Part shown: positions 24,119 through 33,711 of the stretch, piece after piece
Layout: each line of letters opens with the position of its first letter
Position numbering within the stretch: the stretch's first letter is position 1
Source of the DNA: Chitinophaga sp. LS1
Lineage (GTDB): Bacteria; Bacteroidota; Bacteroidia; Chitinophagales; Chitinophagaceae
Direction of reading: 5' to 3'
Length of the DNA stretch: 64,000 nt
Assembly: GCF_034274695.1 (NCBI RefSeq)
Contig: NZ_CP128362.1
Coordinates: 4,962,501 to 5,026,500 of the forward strand
Notes under the pieces: model-generated
Seen by the model: the letters and a program-made list of their open reading frames with translations, nothing else
The model's database searches: none
Told to the model about the DNA's origin: nothing
Translations under genes and position numbers: made by a program

Positions 24119-26761
24119 ATGAGTTTTTATAAACACGTATTTGTTTACCTGATATTATTTGCCTCCTTTACTGTGCACGCCCAACAAACCGGTAAAATAT
24201 ATGGCCAGCTGTCTGATACCGTTAGCCATCAACAGCTCAAAAACGCATTTATTACTATCACACAGGATAATATTATCAGGAAATCCATCTTCTCAGATCA
24301 TACAGGTGGTTTCAGCGCTGACAATATTCCTTTTGGGCAGTACACCTTAAACATTTCCTTTCAGGGCCTCGCCCCTATGCAAAAAGCTTTTACCATAGAC
24401 GGCAATCAAAAGGTAGTAAACATGGATACCATCTATATGTTCATCCGGGTAAAAGAACTGGATACTATTGTAGTACAGGAACCTCCCATCGTGATAAAGA
24501 AAGATACCCTTGAATATAACTCCAGTGGCTTCAAAACAAAAGAATATGCTGCACTTGTAGAACTGCTTAAAATGCTTCCAGGTATACAGATCCGGAATGA
24601 TGGCACTATTACTATCAATGGTCAGCCTGTGGACCAGATCACAGTAGACGGTGAGCCCTTCTTCTCAGGTGAACCTTCTAAAGCACTTGAACACCTGCCC
24701 GCAGAGATTGTAAAAAAGATCCAGGTATATGCTACCAACTTCAACAACAATATGCCCGGGCCACCGCCCCCACCGGGTTTCTCGGGCAGCAAAACGCTGA
24801 ACATTGTATTGAAGGCGGACAAAAGAAAAGGTAACTTCGGTAAAGCTGGTGCAGGTGCCGGTACAGGAAATACCTACATCCTGAGTGGTGACCTGAACCA
24901 TATGAATGGCGGTCAGCAGCTTTCTATCATTGCAGATGCAGGTAATGTAGACAAAGAGAAAACCGGCACTGATCCCATACATAGCAATGGGATCAGACGG
25001 GTGATGAACGGCGGCGTGAACTACCGTGACAGCCGTAATGCTTTATTTAAGTTTGCCGGCAACTATCTGGCCAATGACACCCGCAGCGAAATTGAATCCA
25101 GATCACAGATACTCAACATATTTCCAGGTGACTCCTCTACTTCCCTGAGCCAGTTTACCACCGGAGTAAACAATATGTACGCACACCGCTTTAATGGTAA
25201 GATAGATATTAATCCGGATGAGCTGACTACACTCAGTATCATACCGATGGTAAATCTGCAAAGTTCGGATAATACCAGTGTGCAACAAAGTACTCAACAT
25301 TATGCAAGTTCAGGTGAGCCGCTCTATCAATCATCCGGTACAAGCAATTCTAATAGTAATAACACACAGCTAAGTTCAAATTTCCAACTCACCCATCGTG
25401 CTAAAAAGATGGGTGAATTGCTGATGGCAAACCTGAACATACGCAATAATGAAAACAAGCGTAGCTCTTTGAACGAAACCCTGACGGAATATACATCCTA
25501 CAGCAAAAATATTCATCAGCTGTCGGACAATAAAAGCGGTAGCTTCAATGTCGGTGCCAATATGATGTATACCATACCACTGGGAGAAAAATATAATTTC
25601 ACAGCACAGGGTAGTTATGGTTTTAACAGAGACAATAACATCTACAACACCTACAAATTCAATGATGCCAACCAACACTATGATCAGCTGGATTCCAGCC
25701 AGAGTAATAACTTCGTCAGCAACTATCACAGCGGGTTAGCACAGGCTTCCATCAGGGGGCAGGCAGGCAAACTAAATATCACTTTGGGTGGAGGCCTGCA
25801 AGGCGACTGGCTGCTGACAGACAATGTGAGTGAACACATAAAACTTTCCCGTCGCTTTATCAACCTGCTACCACAGGTGATGGTGAGTATTAGCCCGAAA
25901 GGTGGAAAAACATTGATGTTGGGTTATAACGGCAGGCCAATGGCGATATCTATACAGCAATTACAACCCGTGACCGTAACATCAGATTCTCTCTTTATAC
26001 AGGAAGGCAATCCTGATCTGAAACAACCGTATACCCACTCCCTTAATCTGAGTTACAATGCCATTAAGATGGGCACTATGCAGCTCTTTACCATCAGCAT
26101 GGGTGCCAGTGTCACAGAACATAGCATTGCGCAGTCTACCACCTTACTCGATAATGGTGGCCAGCTAACTAAACCAGTGAACCTGGAAGGTGCGCAAAGT
26201 GGTAACATCACACTCAATTACTCAACTTCTGCACTGAAGGGCAGGTTGATTATCAATATGATGGGAACTGCTGCATATTCAAAGAGTCCTGTGTTAAGCA
26301 ATGGTGCACGGAATGACAGTCGTACCTTCACTACCAATAGTGATTTGACCTGTACCTACAATGACCAGAAAGGCTGGGATCTGAGTCTCAGTGTTGGCCC
26401 GGGGTATAATATGATGACGACAAGTAGTGGCGTAACGACCAACTATTTCCAAACTGGTATCACTGGTAAAGGATTCTATTCATGGAAGAACCTGGAAAGC
26501 GGGTTATCCTGGTATTATAACTTCAACAGCAGTCTGCCCTCAAATTACCAGCCCGATTTTCCCATTCTTTCACCGGTGGTACGCTACCGGTTTTTAAAAA
26601 ACAGGGCGTTGCAGGCGAGTTTGACATGTGTGGATCTGTTGAATCAGCAGTCTGGTGCCAGCAGGAGTGTGAGTGCTTCGATGGTTGCTGATTCATGGAC
26701 AAGGACGAGGGGACGTTACTTACTAATCAGTTTGATATACAATTTCAGACATTTCAAATAG
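24119..26761 (+). CDS. Outer-membrane beta-barrel protein with carboxypeptidase-regulatory domain
   Basis: 880 residues from ATG 24119; a TTG at 24101 extends the frame but the ATG gives a clean signal peptide (FVYLILFASFTVHAQQ). Residues about 25-110 are a CarboxypepD_reg-like module (GKIYGQLSDTVSHQQLKNAF). A plug-like region follows (LLKMLPGIQIRNDGTITING) with a proline cluster PGPPPPPGFSG, then a long beta-strand-rich barrel to the C-terminus (RGRYLLISLIYNFRHFK). This is the TonB-receptor-like 'outer membrane beta-barrel family' of Bacteroidota. The ligand is unknown and no SusD partner is encoded nearby. Confidence 0.85.
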   Translation: MSFYKHVFVYLILFASFTVHAQQTGKIYGQLSDTVSHQQLKNAFITITQDNIIRKSIFSDHTGGFSADNIPFGQYTLNISFQGLAPMQKAFTIDGNQKVVNMDTIYMFIRVKELDTIVVQEPPIVIKKDTLEYNSSGFKTKEYAALVELLKMLPGIQIRNDGTITINGQPVDQITVDGEPFFSGEPSKALEHLPAEIVKKIQVYATNFNNNMPGPPPPPGFSGSKTLNIVLKADKRKGNFGKAGAGAGTGNTYILSGDLNHMNGGQQLSIIADAGNVDKEKTGTDPIHSNGIRRVMNGGVNYRDSRNALFKFAGNYLANDTRSEIESRSQILNIFPGDSSTSLSQFTTGVNNMYAHRFNGKIDINPDELTTLSIIPMVNLQSSDNTSVQQSTQHYASSGEPLYQSSGTSNSNSNNTQLSSNFQLTHRAKKMGELLMANLNIRNNENKRSSLNETLTEYTSYSKNIHQLSDNKSGSFNVGANMMYTIPLGEKYNFTAQGSYGFNRDNNIYNTYKFNDANQHYDQLDSSQSNNFVSNYHSGLAQASIRGQAGKLNITLGGGLQGDWLLTDNVSEHIKLSRRFINLLPQVMVSISPKGGKTLMLGYNGRPMAISIQQLQPVTVTSDSLFIQEGNPDLKQPYTHSLNLSYNAIKMGTMQLFTISMGASVTEHSIAQSTTLLDNGGQLTKPVNLEGAQSGNITLNYSTSALKGRLIINMMGTAAYSKSPVLSNGARNDSRTFTTNSDLTCTYNDQKGWDLSLSVGPGYNMMTTSSGVTTNYFQTGITGKGFYSWKNLESGLSWYYNFNSSLPSNYQPDFPILSPVVRYRFLKNRALQASLTCVDLLNQQSGASRSVSASMVADSWTRTRGRYLLISLIYNFRHFK

Positions 26762-26794
26762 CCATAATTTTTTTTAAACCCAAAAATCCCTCAC

Positions 26795-27328
26795 ATGAAA
26801 AAAACAATCATTTTGCTCTTGCTTTGTGCCTGTTCCATGATTGCCAAAGCAGATCCCCCTTCCAAGTATTACATTGTATCAGCCACTAATATTGTAGGCT
26901 ACGTTGTAATCCAGACGACTAATATTGGTATTACGACTTCCCAGACCACCTCACCGGGTGTGACGGAAAGCTGGACCAATACTGCACCAGGTGGTTACTA
27001 CACCAATCCTTCCGGACAGTTTTCTTATGGTGCATATTGGTCTGATCCAACCTTGTTTACGCCTGTGACAATACAGGTATTGTCAGGTTACACTGCGACT
27101 GTTTATAATGCCAATTCAGGATCTCAATCAGTGCGGATTGGGCTTGCGTTTACAAAGCCTAATGGTACAGAGACGTACTTTTATGGGCCTTCTGTGACAG
27201 TGGGATATGGGCAGACCGCAACGGCAAGTATTCCGGCGGGGGCTTATACCTATACGGCGGCATTGCCGATTGCTTCAGGAGAGGTTTATCCTACGCCGAT
27301 GAGGATATTCCTGACTTATGGTGATTAA
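26795..27328 (+). CDS. Secreted hypothetical protein
   Basis: 177 residues with a signal peptide (MKKTIILLLLCACSMIAKA). The mature part is rich in Thr, Ser, Tyr and Gly with beta-strand character (TNIVGYVVIQTTNIGITTSQ; FYGPSVTVGYGQTATASIPA). I do not recognise the family. It follows the barrel protein by 33 nt and may be co-transcribed. The end is a bidirectional terminator. Confidence 0.7.
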   Translation: MKKTIILLLLCACSMIAKADPPSKYYIVSATNIVGYVVIQTTNIGITTSQTTSPGVTESWTNTAPGGYYTNPSGQFSYGAYWSDPTLFTPVTIQVLSGYTATVYNANSGSQSVRIGLAFTKPNGTETYFYGPSVTVGYGQTATASIPAGAYTYTAALPIASGEVYPTPMRIFLTYGD

Positions 27329-27332
27329 AAAA

Positions 27333-27366
27333 AATAAGGTTGCAGTCAATGGGCTGCAACCTTATT
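27333..27366. terminator. Bidirectional terminator
   Basis: Perfect 13-bp arms aataaggttgcag (27333-27345) and its complement (27354-27366), with A-run before and T-rich sequence after; serves the secreted-protein gene and the PAP2 gene facing it. Confidence 0.8.
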
Positions 27367-27388
27367 CATAAGATTTTATCAATAACTT

Positions 27389-28267
27389 TTACATCGTGGC
27401 TGCTCTCGCCGCCAATGCCTTCTTCCGTTCCATTTCCCGCTGATGCCGGAATACACTTTTCGTCACAAAATACCCTAACGACGCCCCTACCCATACATCA
27501 CTACTCCAATGCCTGATCTGGTACATTCTCGTAGCACCAGTGGCAATCGCAATACTATACGTCACCCACGGCACCCACGGATGTTTCTCCCCATAGATCT
27601 CTGCCAGTGCAGTCGCCACCGTAGTCACCGTATTCATATGCCCTGAAGGGAATGACGTATGCTGCTTATTCATGGTAAACGGACGATTGTAATCAAACGG
27701 AGAATCAAAATAAGTAGGTCGTCCACGACGAATAACAGACTTGGCAGTCGTATAGAGCAGTGTTGAAATCAATAGGGATTTTGCTGACATGAGCCCCGCA
27801 TTCTCCAGTTTCCGGTCCTTTGCGATCACTCCCGCCAGGTACATCCCACCAATCAGATAAGGGGAATACGCATTGCCAAATGGCTCGATTTGCCCGGTAA
27901 TAGCATTCCATCCACCGGTATGATTGCGCAGCAGGAACTGCTTCACTTCATAATCAGCTGTGGTCATCAATATGCCTGCACCTCCCACAACTACACCCAG
28001 GCGTATAAAATCGCGCTTCTCCCAATGAGCAGGGCGGGACACCGTATATTTTAAATCTGTCCAGATACTCTTCAGGTATACACCATTGATGCGGTAACTG
28101 ATAGCAGTATCTTCCTCCGTCAGGGGTTTATTATGCTGTAAACTATCCAGCTGTTTTTTAGCGATGGCGCTATCTGCTGGCACATGGGTTGTATCGTTCT
28201 GAGCACTGGCTGTTGTATGTAATAATATAATCAGCGAACAGAAAATAAGCGTATAAATGATCTTCAA
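27389..28267 (-). CDS. PAP2-superfamily phosphatase
   Basis: 292 residues, TTG start, signal peptide (LIFCSLIILLHTTASAQ). The three acid-phosphatase motifs are present: K(S)VIRRGRP, FPSGHMNT and R(H)WSSDVWVGASLGY, following several hydrophobic segments. It would dephosphorylate undecaprenyl-PP or another lipid phosphate in the periplasm or outer envelope. It is divergent from the sirtuin gene with a short gap. Confidence 0.87.
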   Translation of the reverse strand: MKIIYTLIFCSLIILLHTTASAQNDTTHVPADSAIAKKQLDSLQHNKPLTEEDTAISYRINGVYLKSIWTDLKYTVSRPAHWEKRDFIRLGVVVGGAGILMTTADYEVKQFLLRNHTGGWNAITGQIEPFGNAYSPYLIGGMYLAGVIAKDRKLENAGLMSAKSLLISTLLYTTAKSVIRRGRPTYFDSPFDYNRPFTMNKQHTSFPSGHMNTVTTVATALAEIYGEKHPWVPWVTYSIAIATGATRMYQIRHWSSDVWVGASLGYFVTKSVFRHQREMERKKALAARAATM

Positions 28268-28358
28268 GGCTGGTCCATTTAGAAAATAATATATAAAGTT
28301 ACGTTAAATGTTAAAACCAGTATATTCGAATCAGAAAATCATAAAAAACATTCATTGT

Positions 28359-29063
28359 ATGAAACTTCGGATGGTTGTATTAACAGGAGCGGGCATCAGC
28401 GCAGAGAGCGGCTTAAGAACGTTCCGTGACAGCGATGGACTGTGGGAGGGTTATAATGTATACGAAGTGGCCTCTCCGGATGGCTGGAAGAAGGATCCCC
28501 AGCTGGTGCTTGACTTTTATAATATGCGCAGACAGGATATCCTGAAGGCGCAACCCAATGCCGCACATACAGGGCTGGCGGACCTTCAGGGGCATTTTGA
28601 CCTGCACATCATTACCCAGAATATAGATGACCTGCATGAAAGAGGTGGTGCCACACAGGTTTGGCATTTACATGGAGAGATCACTAAAATGAGGAGTGTA
28701 TTGGATACAGAACGTACTTACCCTTATAATGACGATATCAAATTGGGTGATCTGGCAGCAGATGGTGGTCAGTTACGACCTTTCATTGTATGGTTTGGAG
28801 AGGAAGTACCGATGATAGAACAGGCAGTTCAGCTGGTCAGACAAGCGGATATTTTTGTGGTGATTGGTACGTCATTGCTGGTGTATCCGGCAGCAGGATT
28901 ACTGGATATTGTGCCGCGACATGTACCCGTGTACGTAATAGATAAAAATCTGCCGCAGGTAAAGCAGCGGCCGTATTTGCATCTGATAGAAAAACCTGCT
29001 ACAGAAGGGGTAAAAGAATTTAAAGAACTGGTGCAGACATACATTCAGAGCCAGCAAAACTGA
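28359..29063 (+). CDS. cobB: NAD-dependent protein deacylase (sirtuin), zinc-less form
   Basis: 234 residues from the ATG at 28359 (MKLRMVVLTGAGISAESG); the frame opens 17 codons earlier without a reason to start there. NAD-binding GAGISAESGLRTFR, catalytic TQNIDDLHERGG and HLHGE, and the C-terminal GTSLLVYPAAG are intact. The four zinc cysteines of classical sirtuins are missing: from residue 2 on there is no Cys at all, and the region between HLHGE and VWFGE is short. Removes acyl groups from lysines in the cytosol. The 3' end is echoed downstream. Confidence 0.9.
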   Translation: MKLRMVVLTGAGISAESGLRTFRDSDGLWEGYNVYEVASPDGWKKDPQLVLDFYNMRRQDILKAQPNAAHTGLADLQGHFDLHIITQNIDDLHERGGATQVWHLHGEITKMRSVLDTERTYPYNDDIKLGDLAADGGQLRPFIVWFGEEVPMIEQAVQLVRQADIFVVIGTSLLVYPAAGLLDIVPRHVPVYVIDKNLPQVKQRPYLHLIEKPATEGVKEFKELVQTYIQSQQN

Positions 29064-29135
29064 TATTCATTTTCGGTAAACTGATATTCAGACAAAGCAA
29101 AACTGATATTCATTTCCGGCAAAGCTAATATTCAG
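29053..29135 (+). repeat. Echo copies of the sirtuin gene's 3' end, period 43 bp
   Basis: The gene end cattcagagccagcaaaactga is repeated as tattcagacaaagcaaaactg at about 29086, with agcaaaactgatattcatt at 29053 and 29096 (43 bp apart) and a third, weaker ggcaaagctaatattcag at about 29118. Confidence 0.65.
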
Positions 29136-29188
29136 CTAATCATAACCATCCTTCATTTCCATCAAAACTCATATCCACTACTAATATT

Positions 29189-29218
29189 AAAGGCTGACCA
29201 TTTGGTCAGCCTTTTCCT
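29189..29218. terminator. Terminator between sirtuin and saccharopine-dehydrogenase-like genes
   Basis: Perfect 12-bp arms aaaggctgacca (29189-29200) and tggtcagccttt (29203-29214). Confidence 0.75.
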
Positions 29219-29253
29219 TGAATGAGGGTCATTTACCATAGGAAAATATTATT

Positions 29254-30579
29254 CTATTCGAAACTCTCCTCAAATCGAATATTATACTCTTCCAGTTCTT
29301 TCAGAACAGGATTATAAATATCAGGTGTGACAGGTATCTGCAAACCAGTAAGGTTCACTTTACCTTGTAAAATCATCTTTGCCATAATGCCCAACGGCAG
29401 TCCCACAGTCTTTGCCATAGCGGTACGCAGGTGATCTTCACCCTGTACTATCATGTAACTATGCAACCTTGTAGTGATACCTCTGCGTTCGAATTCTATC
29501 TCATGGATCATCACGATCATATCCTTGTCAGTCGGTTCCATAGCCAGTTTGGACTCTACGATGTTCTGCAGCACGCCGGCGTTTGTAAGTGTACCCTGGT
29601 GGATCGTTTCCCCATTCAGTAAACCTAAAAACTTCAGCTGACGAATGATCTTGGACTTGGCAGATATACCAAGAAAGTGAGCGATGTTTTCTTCATTACT
29701 CAGGTCCTTCGCTGGTTTCAGGTTCTGACTCGCCCATTGATAATAGGTCATATCATCCGTCTGAATCTTTGTGTTATCATCCGTAAGTCCCAGTTTTACG
29801 AGAGTACTCCATCCTTCGCAGAAGTCAGGATACCGCAGGGTAGCGCGCATGAAGGTCTGGATATCTTCCAGCTTATAAGCTTTCATATACGCCAGTGAAT
29901 CCCTGTTAGGATACCATGCGAGTTTGCCCAGGGTAGGGATCTGTATAGTTTTGCTCTGATCAAACAGGTGCTGATAATCTGTTTCTTTGACCTTCCCTTT
30001 CTCCTTATAGATAGCGCCTGAACTACCTGCCATCACGATATTGCGGGCATTCCACGAGATCTTGTACTGCCATGGATTATCATTACTCTCGGGAGAAATG
30101 AGTCCGCCGCAATAAGATTTAAACGAGGAAATTTGCCCGCCTTTCTTTTCGATAGAATGGATCAGTTTCATGGCGCTCATGTGATCGATACCGGGATCCA
30201 GTCCCATTTCGTACATGAACAGCAGACCGGCGTCTTCAATTTCTTTTTCCAGCGCTTTTATTTCCGGATCGATATAAGATGCGGTGAGCAGATTTTTGCC
30301 AAATTTCAGGCAGTCCTTTGCTACAATAATGTGTAGGGGTGGAGGGAGCAGAGATATTACAAGATCAGTTTCCTGTATGAGCTGTTGTCTGGCTGCTTCA
30401 TCCTGGATGTTGATAGCTGCTGGGGTTACATAGTACGACTTGCCGGTTTTTGACCTGATCAGCATCAGGTCATGATCCGCTACGGTCACATGCCACTTCT
30501 GCCGGGGAGCATTTACCAGCAGATAATCGATCAGGCAGGTGGCCGATTTACCAGCACCAAACAATAAAATATTCTTCAT
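29254..30579 (-). CDS. Saccharopine dehydrogenase-family oxidoreductase
   Basis: 441 residues. The N-terminal Rossmann motif (ILLFGAGKSATCLIDYLL), ISLLPPPLHIIVAKDCLKFG, and the central YEMGLDPGIDHMSAMKLIHS segment are those of saccharopine reductase/dehydrogenase proteins. It acts on lysine-linked or related amino-acid imines with NAD(P). The exact substrate (saccharopine or carboxynorspermidine-like) cannot be fixed from sequence alone. Single gene. Confidence 0.85.
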   Translation of the reverse strand: MKNILLFGAGKSATCLIDYLLVNAPRQKWHVTVADHDLMLIRSKTGKSYYVTPAAINIQDEAARQQLIQETDLVISLLPPPLHIIVAKDCLKFGKNLLTASYIDPEIKALEKEIEDAGLLFMYEMGLDPGIDHMSAMKLIHSIEKKGGQISSFKSYCGGLISPESNDNPWQYKISWNARNIVMAGSSGAIYKEKGKVKETDYQHLFDQSKTIQIPTLGKLAWYPNRDSLAYMKAYKLEDIQTFMRATLRYPDFCEGWSTLVKLGLTDDNTKIQTDDMTYYQWASQNLKPAKDLSNEENIAHFLGISAKSKIIRQLKFLGLLNGETIHQGTLTNAGVLQNIVESKLAMEPTDKDMIVMIHEIEFERRGITTRLHSYMIVQGEDHLRTAMAKTVGLPLGIMAKMILQGKVNLTGLQIPVTPDIYNPVLKELEEYNIRFEESFE

Positions 30580-30672
30580 GTTACCTAAATATATTCTTTA
30601 CTATGGTTTACGGAACAGGGATTTAACATCAGTGGTAATAGTAATGTTCGAAATTTTAGGAAATTTCGAATT

Positions 30673-30680
30673 TATATTTG
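30673..30680 (+). promoter_or_regulatory. Isolated -7 element far upstream of gyrA
   Basis: TATATTTG, an exact consensus match, 300 nt before gyrA. It could be a second gyrA promoter or start a small RNA. The rest of the 30580-30980 gap is AT-rich with no gene visible. Confidence 0.35.
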
Positions 30681-30937
30681 ACTCTTTAACTGCGCTTTGT
30701 CCCACGAGAATCTGATTTTCATAGGGTTAAAAACAAATTGTTTGCCAATATTTCATTTCTCCTATATAGTAATTATTTATGATATAGCATAAATATTGGC
30801 AGTGAGTGCAATTTAAAAGATTATTCAGACTCAGCTACAAAAAATATTTATTATCGCATTGTGTTTTAGCGCAATATGACAATCCCTTTTTTATTCACAT
30901 TTAATGTCAAAATGGCCGTATTTCGGCCTGAAATGGC

Positions 30938-30945
30938 TATATTTG
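30938..30945 (+). promoter_or_regulatory. -7 element of the gyrA promoter
   Basis: TATATTTG 35 nt before the gyrA ATG. A hairpin-capable aaatggccgta/ttcggcctgaaat block precedes it. Confidence 0.55.
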
Positions 30946-30980
30946 CGCTCATTTGTTTTTAAAGCAAAACAACCATCTAA

Positions 30981-33581
30981 ATGTCAGAAAATACTGAAAA
31001 TTCTCAGGACGGAAGGATTGTCCAGATTAACATCGAGGAGCAGATGAAAACGGCTTACATCGATTACTCCATGTCAGTAATCGTAGGTCGTGCGCTTCCT
31101 GATGTAAGGGACGGTTTGAAACCCGTGCACCGCAGGGTGTTGTTTGGTATGAGTGAGCTGGGTAACAACAGCAATAAACCCTACAAGAAATCAGCCCGTA
31201 TTGTGGGTGAGGTAATGGGTAAATACCATCCTCACGGTGATGCTTCCATTTATGACACCATTGTACGTCTTGCACAGCCCTGGACACTGCGTTACATCCT
31301 TGTAGACGGTCAGGGTAACTTCGGTTCCGTGGATGGTGATGCGCCAGCGGCCATGCGTTATACGGAAATCCGTCTGCAGAAAATTGCAGAAGCCATGTTG
31401 GAAGATCTCGACAAAGAAACAGTGGATTTCTCCCTGAACTTTGACGATACCCTCGAAGAACCTACTGTATTGCCAACCCGCATCCCTAACCTGTTGGTGA
31501 ACGGTGCATCTGGTATCGCTGTAGGTATGGCTACGAACATCATGCCCCACAACCTTACCGAGGTGGTGGATGGTCTGATCGCTTACATCGAAAATAAAGA
31601 GATCACCAGTGAAGAGCTGATTAAATATGTGAAGGCGCCTGACTTCCCAACCGGTGGTATCATCTACGGTTATGAAGGTGTAAAACAGGGTTTTGAAACA
31701 GGCCGTGGCCGTGTGGTAGTACGTGGTAAAGTCAATGTAGAAACTACCAAAGCCGGTCGTGAACGCCTGGTGATCTATGAACTGCCTTACCAGATCAACA
31801 AGGCGGTACTGCACCAGAAGATTGCACAACTGGCCGATGATAAGATCATAGAAGGGATCGCTGAAGTACGCGATGAAAGTGACCGTGAAGGTATGCGCCT
31901 GGTAATCGATCTGAAACGTGAAGCGATTGCAAACGTTGTGATCAACCAGCTGTATAAATATTCTGAGCTGCAGACTTCTTATGGTATCAACAACGTGGCG
32001 CTTGTAAAAGGTCGTCCACGCGTATTGGCACTGAAAGAACTATTGTCTGAATTTGTTGAGTTCCGCCATGAAGTAGTGGTGAGAAGAACACGTTTCGACC
32101 TGCGTAAAGCAGAAGAAAAAGCACACATCTTACAGGGTTACCTGATCGCTCTCGATCACCTGGATGAAGTGATTGCTTTGATCCGTGGTTCACGTACACC
32201 TGAAGAGGCGAAAGACGGACTGATCTCTCAGTTCGAACTGAGCGAGCTTCAGGCAAAAGCAATCCTGGAACTGCGTTTACAACGTCTGACAGGTATGGAG
32301 CGTGATAAGATCAAGGAAGAATTTGATGAGATCATGAAACTGATCAGCCATCTGAAAGACGTATTGAACGACGAAGGAATGCGTTTCAAAATTATCCGTG
32401 AAGAACTGGAAGATGTAAAGAAACGTTTTGGCGACGAGCGTAAAACTGAAATTCAGTACCTGGCCAGCGAAATGAGAATGGAAGATATCATCGCAGAAGA
32501 AGATGTGGTGATCACCATTTCACACCTGGGTTATATCAAACGTACTTCTGCATACGACTACCGTCAGCAGAAACGTGGAGGCCGTGGCGCACTGGGTGGC
32601 AAGACCCGTGAAGAAGATTATATCGAGCACCTGTTCGTAGCGTCTACCCACCATACCATGTTGTTCTTTACAGAAAAAGGACGTTGCTACTGGCTGAAAG
32701 TTTACGAAATTCCGGAAGGAGAGAAGAGCGGTAAGGGTAGAGCGATTCAGAACCTGATCAACCTGCCTACCGACGATAAGATCCGTGCGATCATTGATAT
32801 TAAGGACCTGGGTGATAAAGACTTTATCAACAGCAATTATATCGTACTCTGTACAGCAAATGGTATCATCAAGAAAACCATGCTGGAAGAGTTCTCCCGC
32901 CCACGTCAGAACGGTGTAAACGCAATTACCATCAATGAAGGCGACCAGTTGCTGGAAGCTAAGCTGACAAATGGTAACAGCGAAATCATGATGGCGATCA
33001 AGAGTGGCCGTGCAATCCGCTTCCCTGAAAACACAGTACGTGATACAGGTCGTGGTGCGATCGGTGTAAGAGGTATCGAAGTGGACAATGATAAGGACGA
33101 GGTAGTTGGTATGATTTGTGTAAATAAAGACGAAAATCGTACGGTACTGGTGGTTTCTGAGAACGGTTTTGGTAAGCGTACAGATATCGAAGAGTATAGA
33201 GTCACCAACCGTGGCGGTAAGGGTGTAAAAACCATTAACGTAACGGAAAAAACCGGTCGTCTGATTGCTATCCTGGACGTAACTGAAAAGGATGACCTGA
33301 TGATCACCTGTAAATCAGGTATCACTATCCGTATGGCAGTAGGCGATATCCGCGAAGCGGGCAGGGCTACCCAGGGTGTGAGACTGATCCGCCTGGATGA
33401 TACTGATCAGATTGCGGCAGTAGCCCGTCTGGATGAGCAGGAAGAACAGGGGGTAGAGCAGGACCTGGAAAACGTTGAGCAGGAGATCGCTCAGCAGGAA
33501 ATCAGTGATGCTGAAGCCACCAGCGGTGAAGAGACAACTGATGAAGATCAGGCCCCTACAGAGGAAGCACCTAATGAATAA
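30981..33581 (+). CDS. gyrA: DNA gyrase subunit A
   Basis: 866 residues. The winged-helix/tower domain carries the catalytic Tyr127 (APAAMRYTEIRL) and the quinolone region HPHGDASIYD at 83-92; position 88, equal to E. coli Ser83, is Ala. The C-terminal pinwheel has the GyrA box (QKRGGRGALGG) and repeated beta-blades (GKRTDIEEYRVTNRGGKGVK). The tail from about 830 is strongly acidic. With GyrB it introduces negative supercoils using ATP. Transcribed alone, followed by a TPR gene. Confidence 0.97.
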   Translation: MSENTENSQDGRIVQINIEEQMKTAYIDYSMSVIVGRALPDVRDGLKPVHRRVLFGMSELGNNSNKPYKKSARIVGEVMGKYHPHGDASIYDTIVRLAQPWTLRYILVDGQGNFGSVDGDAPAAMRYTEIRLQKIAEAMLEDLDKETVDFSLNFDDTLEEPTVLPTRIPNLLVNGASGIAVGMATNIMPHNLTEVVDGLIAYIENKEITSEELIKYVKAPDFPTGGIIYGYEGVKQGFETGRGRVVVRGKVNVETTKAGRERLVIYELPYQINKAVLHQKIAQLADDKIIEGIAEVRDESDREGMRLVIDLKREAIANVVINQLYKYSELQTSYGINNVALVKGRPRVLALKELLSEFVEFRHEVVVRRTRFDLRKAEEKAHILQGYLIALDHLDEVIALIRGSRTPEEAKDGLISQFELSELQAKAILELRLQRLTGMERDKIKEEFDEIMKLISHLKDVLNDEGMRFKIIREELEDVKKRFGDERKTEIQYLASEMRMEDIIAEEDVVITISHLGYIKRTSAYDYRQQKRGGRGALGGKTREEDYIEHLFVASTHHTMLFFTEKGRCYWLKVYEIPEGEKSGKGRAIQNLINLPTDDKIRAIIDIKDLGDKDFINSNYIVLCTANGIIKKTMLEEFSRPRQNGVNAITINEGDQLLEAKLTNGNSEIMMAIKSGRAIRFPENTVRDTGRGAIGVRGIEVDNDKDEVVGMICVNKDENRTVLVVSENGFGKRTDIEEYRVTNRGGKGVKTINVTEKTGRLIAILDVTEKDDLMITCKSGITIRMAVGDIREAGRATQGVRLIRLDDTDQIAAVARLDEQEEQGVEQDLENVEQEIAQQEISDAEATSGEETTDEDQAPTEEAPNE

Positions 33582-33711
33582 TTGATAAAATTACCGCAAT
33601 TTGCCTGTGCGAACTAATGGTTAAGCAGCGGTTGGTTGTATTTATATAATAAAATGCTGAACTCGTAAATAATACCTTAACCATACTTATAGCAAATAAA
33701 AAAAATTGATC

